Positions 23,777 through 33,209 are shown, counted from the first letter of the stretch. The stretch is 64,000 bases of DNA from Chryseobacterium sp. ON_d1 (GCF_006829085.1 NZ_BJTC01000003.1:124001-188000); one strand, 5' to 3'. Numbers and translations are program-made. The notes: generated by a model not told the origin, from the sequence alone.

Positions 23777-25924
23777 TTAAATTCTCTCAAGTTCATCCGC
23801 ATCAATCGTGGTCTTGAAAGTTCCATAATTGACGATCACTTTGTTGCGTGAAATTTTTTCAATGGTTCCTACACTGGTGCTTCCCGTAATACGGACACGC
23901 TGTCCGACTTTCATCCATGCAGCACGGTCAGTTTTACGTTTTTCTTCCAGTCTTTCATTCGTTTCAGCAATTTTTTCAATCACTTCCTCTTTTTTCAGCT
24001 GCTGGGTGATTTTTCTCTTAACAACCTGCAGACGTTTGGACTCATCCTTATCCGTGCCTAATTTTCTGAATTTCTCCTGTTCAAGAAGTTTGACAAAATC
24101 TTTTACAACATCTTTTCTGGACTTACCTTTGGTATAGCTGTCGATGAATGCTTCAATTTTATTTCCGAACTGAAGTTTGCGGTGTTCCTCTTCGTATAGT
24201 TTCTGAAAATTGAAAAGCTTCTGCTGAAGCTGGTCATTCAGTTTCTGGAGGTTATCACGCTTATCTTCTACGGATTCTTTTCTTTCTGCAAGATCGGATT
24301 TCAGTTTTTCGACCTCAAATTTTTCCTGCTGCAGTTTTACAATCGTTTTGTCAAGATTAACAATATCATGTTCTACCTTTTTCTTGGCAGAATGGATGAT
24401 AAACCTTGGAATTTTATTCTTTTCTGCAACTTCAAAGGTAAATGAACTTCCTGCCTGTCCTACTTCCAGCTTATACATGGGTTCCAATGTTTCTTCATTA
24501 AAGAGCATTGCTGCGTTCTGGGCATTCGGAAGCTGCTCTATCACCAGTTTAATATTGGTATAGTGTGTCGTGATGATGGCAAAACTTTTTTTATCATAGA
24601 AAAATTCCATGAAGCTTTCTGCCAGGGCACCTCCCAGCTCAGGATCAGAACCGGTACCGAATTCATCAATAAGCAGAAGCGTATTGGCATCTGCTTCTCG
24701 GATGATTCCCGACATTTTCTTCAACCTTGAAGAATAAGTCGATAAGTGGTTTTCAATGGACTGGTTATCTCCAATATCAGTCATGATCTTCTCAAAGAAA
24801 AACATTTCAGATTTTGGATGAACAGGAACCAGGATGCCACTCTGAATCATCAGCTGTAATAATCCTACCGTTTTCAGGGTAATTGATTTTCCTCCGGCAT
24901 TGGGACCGGAAATACAGATGATTCTGTTGTGCTCAGTTAAGGTAAGCGTCTGTGGATGAATCGTTTTATTCTCTATTTTGTTTCTTAACCATAACAGAGG
25001 ATGATAGGCATCTCTTAATCTCAGTGTTTTATGATGATTGATTTTCGGAAGAACTCCATTAATCAGTTCACCAAATTTCGCTTTTGCTCTCGTAAGGTCA
25101 AGGTCAAAAATATACACCTGGTATCTCCATAGCTGAGGTTGAAATTCTGCCAGTTCTGCTGTAAGTTTACGGAGAACTTTATCGATTTCTTTTTTCTCTT
25201 CCTCTTCATTTTCACGAAGTTTGAAGTAATGCTTTACAACACTGTCCGGCTGAATGTAAGTAATGGAGCCTGTTTTGGATATTCCTAATGTTCTTCCGGC
25301 AACTCTTTTTTTGAATCCTGATTTTACAGCCAGAACCCTCTGGTCATCAATAATCGTTTCCCGGATATCATCCAGAAAGTCACTCTGTCCATAGGTGGTA
25401 AGTGCACGGTTGAAATTTTCCTGGATCGCTTTTTTAGCATGCTGGATTTCAGTTCTTATCCCTTTCAGAGCCGGGGAAGCTTCATTTTTGACCTCACCAA
25501 AACGGTTAAAAACCTTATCAACTTTCTCAATGATCTCTTTTCTGAATTCCAGTACAGAAACTTCTTCCAATAAAGTAGGAAAAGTTTCCGGCATGGTAGG
25601 GAAGAACTTCTGCAGTTTTCCGATCTGTTCCGTAATGGTTTTTATTTTGATGAAAGCAGCATTTTCCAGACGGTAGTTCTCAATCAGCATCAGTTTCAGC
25701 TCACTTTCAATATCTTCATATTCATCAAACGGAATCGCATTTGAACTTTCAAAACTCGACAGATATTCTGAAGTTTTTTTTAATGAAAGTTCTGCCTCGT
25801 CTATTTCCATCGGACGAAGTTGAAGAATTTTTTCTCTTGTTTTCGGAGAATACGCAAATGGGGAGATTTCCGCGAGCAATTGCGGAAACTCTAATTCGTC
25901 TAAATCTTCTTTATCTATATACAC
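23777..25924 (-). CDS. mutS2: MutS2 family protein lacking the Smr domain
   Basis: 715 residues: MutS-like lever/clamp helices (about 1-330), ATPase with Walker A GPNAGGKS (340-347), LLLIDEFGTGSDPELGG (Walker B/signature), TTHY, then a coiled coil (about 520-660) and a small KOW-like end (GQRVRITGSTSVGTIEKIS). MutS2 acts on branched DNA and, in some bacteria, on stalled ribosomes. The usual C-terminal Smr nuclease domain (HGxG motif) is absent, so nicking by Smr is not expected. The start is GTG at 25924, just after a TAnnTTTG element. Confidence 0.88.
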   Translation of the reverse strand: MYIDKEDLDELEFPQLLAEISPFAYSPKTREKILQLRPMEIDEAELSLKKTSEYLSSFESSNAIPFDEYEDIESELKLMLIENYRLENAAFIKIKTITEQIGKLQKFFPTMPETFPTLLEEVSVLEFRKEIIEKVDKVFNRFGEVKNEASPALKGIRTEIQHAKKAIQENFNRALTTYGQSDFLDDIRETIIDDQRVLAVKSGFKKRVAGRTLGISKTGSITYIQPDSVVKHYFKLRENEEEEKKEIDKVLRKLTAELAEFQPQLWRYQVYIFDLDLTRAKAKFGELINGVLPKINHHKTLRLRDAYHPLLWLRNKIENKTIHPQTLTLTEHNRIICISGPNAGGKSITLKTVGLLQLMIQSGILVPVHPKSEMFFFEKIMTDIGDNQSIENHLSTYSSRLKKMSGIIREADANTLLLIDEFGTGSDPELGGALAESFMEFFYDKKSFAIITTHYTNIKLVIEQLPNAQNAAMLFNEETLEPMYKLEVGQAGSSFTFEVAEKNKIPRFIIHSAKKKVEHDIVNLDKTIVKLQQEKFEVEKLKSDLAERKESVEDKRDNLQKLNDQLQQKLFNFQKLYEEEHRKLQFGNKIEAFIDSYTKGKSRKDVVKDFVKLLEQEKFRKLGTDKDESKRLQVVKRKITQQLKKEEVIEKIAETNERLEEKRKTDRAAWMKVGQRVRITGSTSVGTIEKISRNKVIVNYGTFKTTIDADELERI

Positions 25925-25928
25925 AGTG

Positions 25929-25936
25929 CAAATTTA
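25929..25936 (-). promoter_or_regulatory. -7 element of mutS2
   Basis: TAAATTTG on the minus strand, ending 4 nt before the GTG start codon; the message would be almost leaderless. Confidence 0.45.
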
Positions 25937-26272
25937 GTGAGAATTTTGATTATTACGTATATCTGAGAGATTTACAGAATAAATTACCTTTGAATTTGAT
26001 AATTTACTTTTTCTTGAAAATCTTTAAGTATCAAAAAAGATCAATTTCTAAGCGCACAGATTTTATTTTTTATAGGATTTTATTTCAAGAGAGCAAAGGT
26101 GGGATCAATGAAATTAATTCATCTGAGCGTGTGGATTATTCTTCTGCTTCGTCAGCGACTTAGTCGTATTTCTTTATCTGTTCCAGTCAGATAATAGAAT
26201 CTAATAATCTTTACATTTAAATAAATTTGATTCCGTCTTTAGTGTTTACCTAAATTGTGATGTTCTTTTTAT
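25937..26272. other. Non-coding gap, no gene seen
   Basis: This AT-rich stretch between divergent mutS2 and the GNAT gene holds no supported gene, hairpin terminator or RNA. A frame on the plus strand that crosses from mutS2 antisense into this region is a shadow. Confidence 0.6.
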
Positions 26273-26280
26273 TACATTTG
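26273..26280 (+). promoter_or_regulatory. -7 element of the GNAT gene
   Basis: TACATTTG, exact TAnnTTTG, 4 nt before the ATG at 26285. A TTG lies 15 nt upstream, shorter than usual. Confidence 0.45.
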
Positions 26281-26284
26281 GGAT

Positions 26285-26806
26285 ATGAAACTGGAAACCG
26301 AAAGATTATTACTGAGAAATATCAACGAAAGCCACGTAGAGGATATTTTACGCATTCGGAGCAATGAAATCATCAATCAGTTTGTTATAAGGAACTCTCC
26401 TAAAAATAATTACGATGCACTCCAGTTTATTTTAACCATTAAAGAAAGAACTCAAAATAACCAAACTATCTATTTGGGAATTTCATTAAAAGAGCAGCCG
26501 AAAATTATCGGAACAATTTGTCTCTGGAATTTTTCTGAAGACCGTAAAATAGCGGAAGTCGGTTATGAGTTGCTACCCGAATACCACAGGCAGGGAATAA
26601 TGTCTGAAGCCTTGAAAGCTGTTTTGGATGTTGGTTTTAATGAATTGCATTTAGAGGAAATCCTCGCTATTACCAATAAGTTTAATGAAAACTCAAAAGG
26701 AATTCTCTTGAAACATAATTTTGTTTTGTTGGAAGAGGAGAAGGACGAAGGTTTTCCTGATAATATAATCTTTAGTCTTAAGGGGCGCTCCCACGGTCAT
26801 CACTAG
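26285..26806 (+). CDS. GNAT N-acetyltransferase, RimJ/RimL type
   Basis: A 173-residue acetyltransferase of the RimJ/RimL branch: starts METERLLLRNINESHVEDI-like (here MKLETERLLLR), with AEVGYELLPEYHRQGIMSEAL (about 97-117) holding the acetyl-CoA loop, and ITNKFNENSKGILLKHNF near the end. Targets in this group range from ribosomal protein N-termini to antibiotics and amino acids; the substrate is not known here. It stands alone, 43 nt before the acyltransferase gene. Confidence 0.87.
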   Translation: MKLETERLLLRNINESHVEDILRIRSNEIINQFVIRNSPKNNYDALQFILTIKERTQNNQTIYLGISLKEQPKIIGTICLWNFSEDRKIAEVGYELLPEYHRQGIMSEALKAVLDVGFNELHLEEILAITNKFNENSKGILLKHNFVLLEEEKDEGFPDNIIFSLKGRSHGHH

Positions 26807-26849
26807 AATCTGACAGGTTTTTTCTATCTTTATTGCCGATTGAAATTAT

Positions 26850-27848
26850 ATGAAAAAAGAAATAAAATCTTTAACGGGACTTAGAGGGGTGATGGCGTTA
26901 TGGGTGACTTTTTTTCATTTTTTTGATTTCAAAAACGAAATTCTTCAGCATATTATAGGAAAAGGATATCTTGCTGTAGATGTCTTTTTTGTATTAAGTG
27001 CTTTTTTGCTGACGGTTTCCTATTCCGATAAGTTTAAAAATCTAGAGATTATAAGAATCCTGACGTTTTATAAGAAAAGAGTCAATAGGATTTATCCTGT
27101 CTATTTTATTTCAATTATTTTGATAATCCTGTTGGCAGGGAAAATCTCATGGTTTACATTTTTTATCAATGCCGGATTGGTACAATGCTTTTTTAATCCA
27201 GACCGTTTATTGAATATCGTTTATTGGTCTCTGAGTACAGAATGGATATGCTATCTGATATTTCCTTTTATGCTTTATCTGATTATTCGGTATAAAATTC
27301 GTGGTGAAATTCTGATTGTTGGAGGTTTGCTTTTAAGGGTAGCACTTCCGCATTTTCCTGATATGTACTTTAACCCGGGAGGGGCCGCCAATATGTGGAA
27401 ATCTTCAAAATACCTTGATATTCCATATGGCGTAAATTCTTTAATCAGAACAATAGCTTCTTATTTTTTTGGAATCGGAGTTGCTTTACTCCCGGGATTT
27501 AAAATAAAAAGCCGCTGGCCTGTATATGCTGTATTCACGCTATCTTTACTATCACTGTTTACAACAAGAGGGCTGGTTTTTATACCATTTTTGTCGGCAT
27601 TGATGATCAGACAATTATATACAGAAGAAAAGAATTATCTTCAGGTGTTTCTGGAAACCAGGCCTGTTTATATTTTAGGAAATATTTCGTATTCATTGTA
27701 TATTGTACATTATATTGTTAAAAGTCAGAACTTTATAATAGTAGATCTGCCGCTTGTTAATTCCCTTTTATTAATCACTTTTTCACTACTGCTGTCTTAT
27801 TTTTCATATATGCTGATTGAAAGAAAAGTGAAGATATTTAAGGTATAA
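26850..27848 (+). CDS. Acyltransferase 3 family membrane protein (OafA-like)
   Basis: 332 residues with about ten membrane helices. The family opening [20 protein letters not shown] (about 5-24) carries the conserved Arg (R13) and the proton-abstracting His (H22). Later come [16 protein letters not shown] and [15 protein letters not shown] with the conserved Trp-Ser-Leu-Ser-x-Glu. These enzymes O-acetylate surface polysaccharides or peptidoglycan from cytoplasmic acyl donors. No polysaccharide genes are adjacent. Confidence 0.88.
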   Translation: MKKEIKSLTGLRGVMALWVTFFHFFDFKNEILQHIIGKGYLAVDVFFVLSAFLLTVSYSDKFKNLEIIRILTFYKKRVNRIYPVYFISIILIILLAGKISWFTFFINAGLVQCFFNPDRLLNIVYWSLSTEWICYLIFPFMLYLIIRYKIRGEILIVGGLLLRVALPHFPDMYFNPGGAANMWKSSKYLDIPYGVNSLIRTIASYFFGIGVALLPGFKIKSRWPVYAVFTLSLLSLFTTRGLVFIPFLSALMIRQLYTEEKNYLQVFLETRPVYILGNISYSLYIVHYIVKSQNFIIVDLPLVNSLLLITFSLLLSYFSYMLIERKVKIFKV

Positions 27849-27880
27849 TTGATACTCTTATTTTAATATTATTATTTTTG
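27849..27880 (+). promoter_or_regulatory. Promoter of ung
   Basis: TTG at 27849-27851, 21-nt spacer, TATTTTTG at 27873-27880, 4 nt before the ung ATG. Confidence 0.6.
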
Positions 27881-27884
27881 CAGT

Positions 27885-28526
27885 ATGACCTGGACAGAAA
27901 TTTTAGCCCCGATAAAGAGCACGGAATATTTTAAAACCCTTTGGGAAAAAGTAAAAAATGAATACGCTACAACCAAAGTTTTTCCACCGAAAAATCAGAT
28001 TTTCAGAGCATTGGAGCTTACGGCTTTTGATGATGTGGAAGTGGTGATTATAGGGCAGGATCCTTATCACAATGATTATCAGGCCAACGGTTTATGCTTT
28101 TCTGTCTCTGAACAGGTAACGGCACCGCCGTCACTTAAGAATATTTTCATTGAGTTGAAAGATGATTTAGGAGTTGTAAGAACCTCCAAAGAACTTGACG
28201 ATTGGGGCAGACAAGGCGTTTTACTGTTAAATGCCACTTTAACGGTTCGTGCCCATTCTCCTAATTCTCATAAAGATCTTGGCTGGGAAAAGTTTACGGA
28301 CTTTATTATTAAGGAAATTTCAGATAAAAAAGAAAACGTTGTATTTGTTTTATGGGGAGCTTTTGCACAGAAAAAAGCCGAACTGATAGATCCGGCTAAA
28401 CATTTTATTCTGAAATCGGCACACCCTTCACCTTTTTCTGTGCACAGAGGTTTTTTTGGAAGTAAGCCTTTCTCAAAAATTAACGAATATCTCGTTTCTA
28501 AAGGAAAGAAACCTATTTCTTGGTAG
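27885..28526 (+). CDS. ung: Uracil-DNA glycosylase, family 1
   Basis: A 213-residue Ung. Motif A GQDPYHNDYQANGLCFSV (57-74) includes the catalytic Asp59 and Tyr61, which excludes thymine. LLLNATLTVRAHSPNSH follows, and motif B HPSPFSVHRGFFG holds the catalytic His. It removes uracil from DNA as the first step of base excision repair. The length is normal. The 3' end overlaps the converging lipoprotein gene by 14 nt. Confidence 0.95.
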   Translation: MTWTEILAPIKSTEYFKTLWEKVKNEYATTKVFPPKNQIFRALELTAFDDVEVVIIGQDPYHNDYQANGLCFSVSEQVTAPPSLKNIFIELKDDLGVVRTSKELDDWGRQGVLLLNATLTVRAHSPNSHKDLGWEKFTDFIIKEISDKKENVVFVLWGAFAQKKAELIDPAKHFILKSAHPSPFSVHRGFFGSKPFSKINEYLVSKGKKPISW

Positions 28527-29022
28527 AATCAGCTGATTGGCCGGCTTTTTTTATAGTGATTCCGATTTTATATTTTCCGGCTAATGCTTTTGTTCCATCC
28601 TGCTGCTTCGGATAGGGTGCAATCTCCTGTAATGTAACAGTATACCCGTTGAATTCTGCTGACTGATGATAGTTTCTTCCCGGGTAATCTGCACTGGCAA
28701 GGTTCAAAATAGCAGGTCGGGTAGAGGTTCCCATTACTTCCACCTGTGCAAGAGCTACTCCGGCCCAGATACAGTTGACTCCTTCAGGACAGCGGCTGTC
28801 CTCAGAAACGCCTTTGAATGTTACATTCATCTGATATTCCCTTAAAAACTTATTTTCCCCTTCATTAAGATATATAATGCCATCTTGCTGATTATTGGCG
28901 CTTGTAGATTTTGTACCTGCTGGCATTTCAGTGGCTTTTGTGTTTATCTTTGATTTCTTTTGGGCATCGCATCCTGTTAATGCAAATATTCCCAGGCTGA
29001 GTAGGACAATTTTATGGAACAT
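28513..29022 (-). CDS. Lipoprotein of unknown function
   Basis: 169 residues with a lipobox (IFALTGC, Cys18) and a Ser/Thr/Lys linker. A beta-rich domain follows, containing SRCPEGVNCIWAGVALAQVEV (two Cys likely forming a disulfide), a pattern I recall from small Bacteroidota lipoproteins of unknown role. It starts 16 nt after the DUF456 stop, so the two genes are probably co-transcribed, and it ends inside ung. Confidence 0.75.
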   Translation of the reverse strand: MFHKIVLLSLGIFALTGCDAQKKSKINTKATEMPAGTKSTSANNQQDGIIYLNEGENKFLREYQMNVTFKGVSEDSRCPEGVNCIWAGVALAQVEVMGTSTRPAILNLASADYPGRNYHQSAEFNGYTVTLQEIAPYPKQQDGTKALAGKYKIGITIKKAGQSADSTKK

Positions 29023-29038
29023 AGTTTCTTATATTTAA

Positions 29039-29530
29039 TTAAATGACGTTAAACATATTAAGTAGTACTACCAAAAACATTGCCACTCCTACCACAAAGC
29101 TGAATCCGGTTCCGTAAATAAACCCAATCAGTGCCCCTTTGGTTGATCGTAAAGCTTTATTCATATCCTTGCTGTCGTGAAGTAATTCACCGATAAATAC
29201 TCCGGCAAACATACCTATCAGAAAGCCGAGTGGAATAGGAATAAATATCCCAATGATGGTTCCTACGACAGAACCCATACTTCCCCAACGCGTACCTCCG
29301 TATTTTCTGTTGGTTTTTGCAGGAATAACATAGCTGAGCACGACAGAAGCTGCCGTAAGAATTCCGAATGCCCAGATATAGATCATAGAAAGATCTGCAT
29401 CCGTCCCGAATTTATAGATCAGAAGCCCGCAAATGCTCAGCAGAAGTCCTGGTAACACCGGAAGAAAAGTTCCCAATATTCCGACAAATAATAGAATAAG
29501 GCAGAAAATATTAATAATTGTTGTATCCAT
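29039..29530 (-). CDS. DUF456 family membrane protein
   Basis: 163 residues with four to five helices. The DUF456 features are ILGTFLPVLPGLLLSICGLLIY (about 18-39) and the Gly-rich repeats GSVVGTIIGIFIPIPLGFLIGMFAGVFIGEL. Function unknown; the family is a small integral membrane protein. It precedes the lipoprotein gene by 16 nt. Confidence 0.85.
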   Translation of the reverse strand: MDTTIINIFCLILLFVGILGTFLPVLPGLLLSICGLLIYKFGTDADLSMIYIWAFGILTAASVVLSYVIPAKTNRKYGGTRWGSMGSVVGTIIGIFIPIPLGFLIGMFAGVFIGELLHDSKDMNKALRSTKGALIGFIYGTGFSFVVGVAMFLVVLLNMFNVI

Positions 29531-29553
29531 TTACATTCTTAAATTAGATGCAA

Positions 29554-29586
29554 TATAAAAAAAGTGGCCTTATAAAAAGCCACTTT
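29554..29586 (-). terminator. Terminator after the CHH-motif lipoprotein gene
   Basis: AAAGTGGC / GCCACTTT stem, 10-nt loop, then TTTTTTTATATTG on the minus strand, 24 nt after the stop at 29610. Confidence 0.8.
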
Positions 29587-29609
29587 GAGAACTGAGTTAT
29601 AAAATTTTA

Positions 29610-30791
29610 TTACAAATTTAAGATTACATATTCCAGGATGGGTCCTGCTTTACCAATATTCCCGGTTGCATGGTTATGGAATGTGGTATAGTAGATATTA
29701 CCGCTGCTGGAGTTCCCTGTACATGGTCCCATTGTATCTCCATGTGCCTGATGGGCACTCCATGCATTTTGATTAATTGTAATGGTGATATTATTTCCAC
29801 TGGCTGTGTGGTGGCAGATGGTAATATGGTTGTTGTTTAAAGCATTGCCTACGGGAGTCTGTGGATCAGAAGGATTGGTATAATGTCCTGTTCTTATCAT
29901 TAATGGTTCATTGCCTTTTTGAACCAGAACATCCCAGAAGGCAGGATCATAGTTTTGAATTTTTTCCCAGGCTCCGAGATCATACTCAATATCTAATGTA
30001 TTAAATCCTAATGCACTTGCTAATGCTGTATTGGAAACATTACAGCCTGTATAAGTACCTGCAGCTCCTGTATTTTTCAGGCAAAGGAGATTGTCATTGA
30101 TGAAACCTCCAGGAGCATTGCAATTCTCGGTATTTGTATTTCCTCCTACCAGATAAGCCGAGGCCCAATCCGAGCTATAAAGGCTTCCGCCATTGGTCAC
30201 AAAAGTGGAAAGATTAGCGTAAACATTAACGTCATTGGACGGAGTGGAGGTTCCTGTCTGGGTGGTTGTGCGGGAACCACAGTTCAGGAAAATAATGTCA
30301 TACTGGGAAATCGTATTGATATTTTTTAAATCCTGATAGCTGATCTCAGTTGCTGTATAGCCTAGAGAAGTTATAATATCTTCAATTTTGTCATAGCTTC
30401 CCTTTACGTAAGCCATTTTCGCAATCTGATTCAGTTTTGAATCATTAGCGGTAATGGTAACAGTTTCATTCTTTTTAACAGTAACCGGAACTTCTGTTCT
30501 GAAATTTTTACCATCACCCGTTTGAATGTGGAGTGTGGTATTCCCTTCAGGAGCTGTTAAGCTGAAACTGCCGTCAGCACTGGAATAAGTATGATAGATA
30601 TTGCTCTGGGCATCTGTAGTAAATACGAGTGCTCCTCCGATAGGTTTGGTACCGTTTTTAGCAAATACCTTACCTTCCAGTTTTCCTGTGGCGACTACTT
30701 TGGCAGGATTTTCTTCAGGAGTATCATCTCCTTTGCAATTGACTAAAAGCACAAACGTGCATAGCAAGATTAACAGGTAATTTTGTTTCAT
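29610..30791 (-). CDS. Lipoprotein with carboxypeptidase-regulatory-like domain and Cys/His cluster
   Basis: 393 residues: lipobox LLVNC (Cys19), a carboxypeptidase-regulatory-like beta domain (about 36-115, LEGKVFAKNGTKPIGGALV), and a Rossmann-like/ThuA-like region (about 125-300, YDIIFLNCGSR, FVTNGGSLYSSDWA). Near the C-terminus is a motif CHHTASGNNITI...AHQAHGDTMGPC with Cys326, His327, His328, His347, His350 and Cys357. That Cys/His pattern recurs in Bacteroidota surface proteins; its role is unknown. Predicted to sit in the outer membrane. Confidence 0.7.
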   Translation of the reverse strand: MKQNYLLILLCTFVLLVNCKGDDTPEENPAKVVATGKLEGKVFAKNGTKPIGGALVFTTDAQSNIYHTYSSADGSFSLTAPEGNTTLHIQTGDGKNFRTEVPVTVKKNETVTITANDSKLNQIAKMAYVKGSYDKIEDIITSLGYTATEISYQDLKNINTISQYDIIFLNCGSRTTTQTGTSTPSNDVNVYANLSTFVTNGGSLYSSDWASAYLVGGNTNTENCNAPGGFINDNLLCLKNTGAAGTYTGCNVSNTALASALGFNTLDIEYDLGAWEKIQNYDPAFWDVLVQKGNEPLMIRTGHYTNPSDPQTPVGNALNNNHITICHHTASGNNITITINQNAWSAHQAHGDTMGPCTGNSSSGNIYYTTFHNHATGNIGKAGPILEYVILNL

Positions 30792-30823
30792 ATTTAATTG
30801 ATTTTGATGAGTTTAGTTTTAAT

Positions 30824-30831
30824 CAAATTTA
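30824..30831 (-). promoter_or_regulatory. -7 element of the CHH-motif lipoprotein gene
   Basis: TAAATTTG on the minus strand, exact TAnnTTTG, 32 nt before the ATG; the -33 region is AT-only. Confidence 0.45.
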
Positions 30832-31035
30832 ATAAATTTTTAATATTAAAACATTAAAATTGTAATTTATTTTAATATTTTTTACTTAAATCTGTTATTT
30901 ATAGTTAATTTTTCATTTGTAATGAGGTGCTGTAGAGGTTTTGATATTTTTAGTATAATTCAATCAATATCTCTCAATGAATATTTTTGGGATGAAAATT
31001 GATTGTGAATAGTAAAATGATGATTCTTAATTTCA

Positions 31036-31043
31036 TAAATTTG
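31036..31043 (+). promoter_or_regulatory. -7 element of the mechanosensitive channel gene
   Basis: TAAATTTG, 5 nt before the ATG at 31049. No -33 TTG at the usual spacing. Confidence 0.4.
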
Positions 31044-31048
31044 CTGTA

Positions 31049-32317
31049 ATGAATGACCAGTTACAAGAAACCAAAAATTTTATACAGGAGCTGAGTGAGC
31101 AGCTTTATATCTATATTACCCGTATTTCACCAACCGGGCTGGACTGGGTTTTTCATATCATTGTAAAACTGAGTTTACTTCTGGTCTTGTTTTTAATTAC
31201 TGATTTTGCTTTTAAGTTCATCATCAATTCGGTATTCAGGCTGTTTCATAACGAGCAGAAGTTTCCGATCTTAAAATCTGTTTATCAGTCGAAAATAACC
31301 AATTCCGTAGCCCATTTTGCTGCTTTGATTGTGGTGGGAGCTATCCAGGGATCGATATTTCCGGAAAATGCACTTCCGAAAACAACCATCTTCATTATAA
31401 GATGTGTCAATTTGGGATTGGTGCTGATACTTGCAGGAATGCTTTACAGATCGCTGACCGCTTTCAGAAATTATTTTAGCATCAAACAGGATTTCTATAA
31501 GATAATGGCGCTTAATGCCATCTCAGAAACCGTAAAGATTTTAGGAATTTTCATATTTACCGTTGTAGGAATCTGTGTGATTTTCGGGATCAAAGGAACT
31601 ACAATTGTAGGAAGTCTCGGAGCAATTACTGCTGTACTGGTATTGGTTTTCAGAGATACAATTCTGGGATTTGTAACAGGTCTTCACGTTGCCACTTCTA
31701 AAAATTTAAAAGTAGGAGACTGGGTAAGCATTCCCAAATACAGTATTGAAGGAAACATTACAGAGATCAATCTTCTGACAACCAAGATCACCAATTTTGA
31801 TAAAACGGTTTCCACGATTCCAACCTATGATCTGATGACTACTGAAATCAAAAATATGCAGGTGATGTCTGAATCCAATACCAGAAGAATAAAAAAATCA
31901 ATTTACTTCAATATTAATTCTTTTAAATTCCTCACAGACGAGGATATTGAACGCCTGAAAGAAATCAATTTAATATCAGATTATCTTGAAGAGAGAACTT
32001 CTGAAATCAAAAAAGAGAAAGAAAGCCTGATCCATAAAGATAAGATTGTGAACGGAAGGCAGCTTACCAATATCGGGGTTTTCAGATATTATGCACAGAA
32101 ATATATTGAAAATGATCCTGATGTAGACAAGCATGGGACCCGCATGGTGCGTCAGCTGGATATTACTCCACAAGGACTTCCCCTTGAGGTATACTGTTTT
32201 TCCAATGATTCCAAATGGGAACGTTTTGAACAGATCCAGGCAGACATCTTTGATCATCTGCTGGTAGCCTCAAAAGAATTTGAACTTCAGGTGATGCAGG
32301 TAAGTGTGAAAGTGTAG
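31049..32317 (+). CDS. Mechanosensitive ion channel, MscS family (YbdG-like)
   Basis: 422 residues with about five transmembrane helices (first at about 30-55). The pore and beta-domain hallmark GIKGTTIVGSLGAITAVLVLVFRDTILGFVTGLHVATSKNLKVGDWVSI is split by the last helix and leads into a soluble C-terminal domain (IEGNITEINLLTTKITNFD). Such channels release solutes upon hypo-osmotic shock. The C-terminal extension of about 150 residues places it with the longer YbdG-type members. Confidence 0.9.
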   Translation: MNDQLQETKNFIQELSEQLYIYITRISPTGLDWVFHIIVKLSLLLVLFLITDFAFKFIINSVFRLFHNEQKFPILKSVYQSKITNSVAHFAALIVVGAIQGSIFPENALPKTTIFIIRCVNLGLVLILAGMLYRSLTAFRNYFSIKQDFYKIMALNAISETVKILGIFIFTVVGICVIFGIKGTTIVGSLGAITAVLVLVFRDTILGFVTGLHVATSKNLKVGDWVSIPKYSIEGNITEINLLTTKITNFDKTVSTIPTYDLMTTEIKNMQVMSESNTRRIKKSIYFNINSFKFLTDEDIERLKEINLISDYLEERTSEIKKEKESLIHKDKIVNGRQLTNIGVFRYYAQKYIENDPDVDKHGTRMVRQLDITPQGLPLEVYCFSNDSKWERFEQIQADIFDHLLVASKEFELQVMQVSVKV

Positions 32318-32489
32318 CAGAAGCTGGGAGAGGGAAGCTGGAAGTATTATCCCTTTTAAATATAAATTTTAATTCAATTTTTAAATGATCTTGAATGCAG
32401 AAGTACCCATTGAAGCACAAGGTCCGGATTTGCTTCCGGTCCCGGGCCTCTGACTTCTGACATCTTATATCTAACATCTAAAATAAAAA

Positions 32490-33209
32490 ATGACAAAACT
32501 AAGCGTAAACATTAATAAAATTGCGACGTTAAGAAATGCAAGAGGAGGTGAAACCCCAAGTGTTACAGAAGCAGCTGTAAAAATTCAGGAATTTGGAGGA
32601 CAGGGAATTACCATCCATCCAAGGCCTGATGAAAGGCATATCACAAGAAAAGATGTCTATGATCTGAAGCCGCTGGTTACGACTGAGTTTAATATTGAAG
32701 GAAATCCTCATCAGAGTTTTATCGATATGGTGCTTGATGTGAAACCAGAACAGGTAACCCTGGTACCGGATGCTGATGATGCCATTACATCCAATGCAGG
32801 ATGGGATACAAAAAAACATCTGGATTACCTTACAGAGATCATTGCAGAATTTAAAAAAGCTGGAATCCGTACCTCTGTTTTCCTGGATCCTTTACCAGAA
32901 CTGGTAGAATATGCTGCTAAGGCCGGAGCTGACAGAATAGAGCTGTACACGGAAGCTTACGCAAAAGACTATCTGACCCATAAAGAACAGGCTATAAAAC
33001 CTTATTATGATACAGCCATTGAAGCTACCAATTTCGGGCTGGGTATTAATGCCGGTCATGATCTGAGCTTAGAAAACCTGAAATATTTTTCAGACAACAT
33101 TCCCAATCTGCTGGAGGTATCCATCGGACACGCTTTAGTATCAGAAGCGCTTTATATGGGATTGGAAAATACAGTTCAGGCTTATCTGAAGAGACTGGCG
33201 AAATGGTAA
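32490..33209 (+). CDS. pdxJ: Pyridoxine 5'-phosphate synthase
   Basis: A 239-residue TIM-barrel enzyme: LSVNINKIATLRNARGG (2-18), GITIHPRPDERHI with the His/Arg/Asp of the active site, TTEFNIEGNP, VTLVPD, ELYTEAYA, and GHDLSLENL near the C-terminus. It joins 3-amino-2-oxopropyl phosphate and deoxyxylulose 5-phosphate in vitamin B6 synthesis. Length and motifs are complete. The gene stands alone between mscS and the esterase. Confidence 0.95.
   Translation: MTKLSVNINKIATLRNARGGETPSVTEAAVKIQEFGGQGITIHPRPDERHITRKDVYDLKPLVTTEFNIEGNPHQSFIDMVLDVKPEQVTLVPDADDAITSNAGWDTKKHLDYLTEIIAEFKKAGIRTSVFLDPLPELVEYAAKAGADRIELYTEAYAKDYLTHKEQAIKPYYDTAIEATNFGLGINAGHDLSLENLKYFSDNIPNLLEVSIGHALVSEALYMGLENTVQAYLKRLAKW

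Noticed and set aside
25741..26163. A 140-codon plus-strand frame running out of mutS2 antisense
   Set aside because: About half lies opposite mutS2, there is no promoter or family likeness, and the composition is that of a shadow frame.
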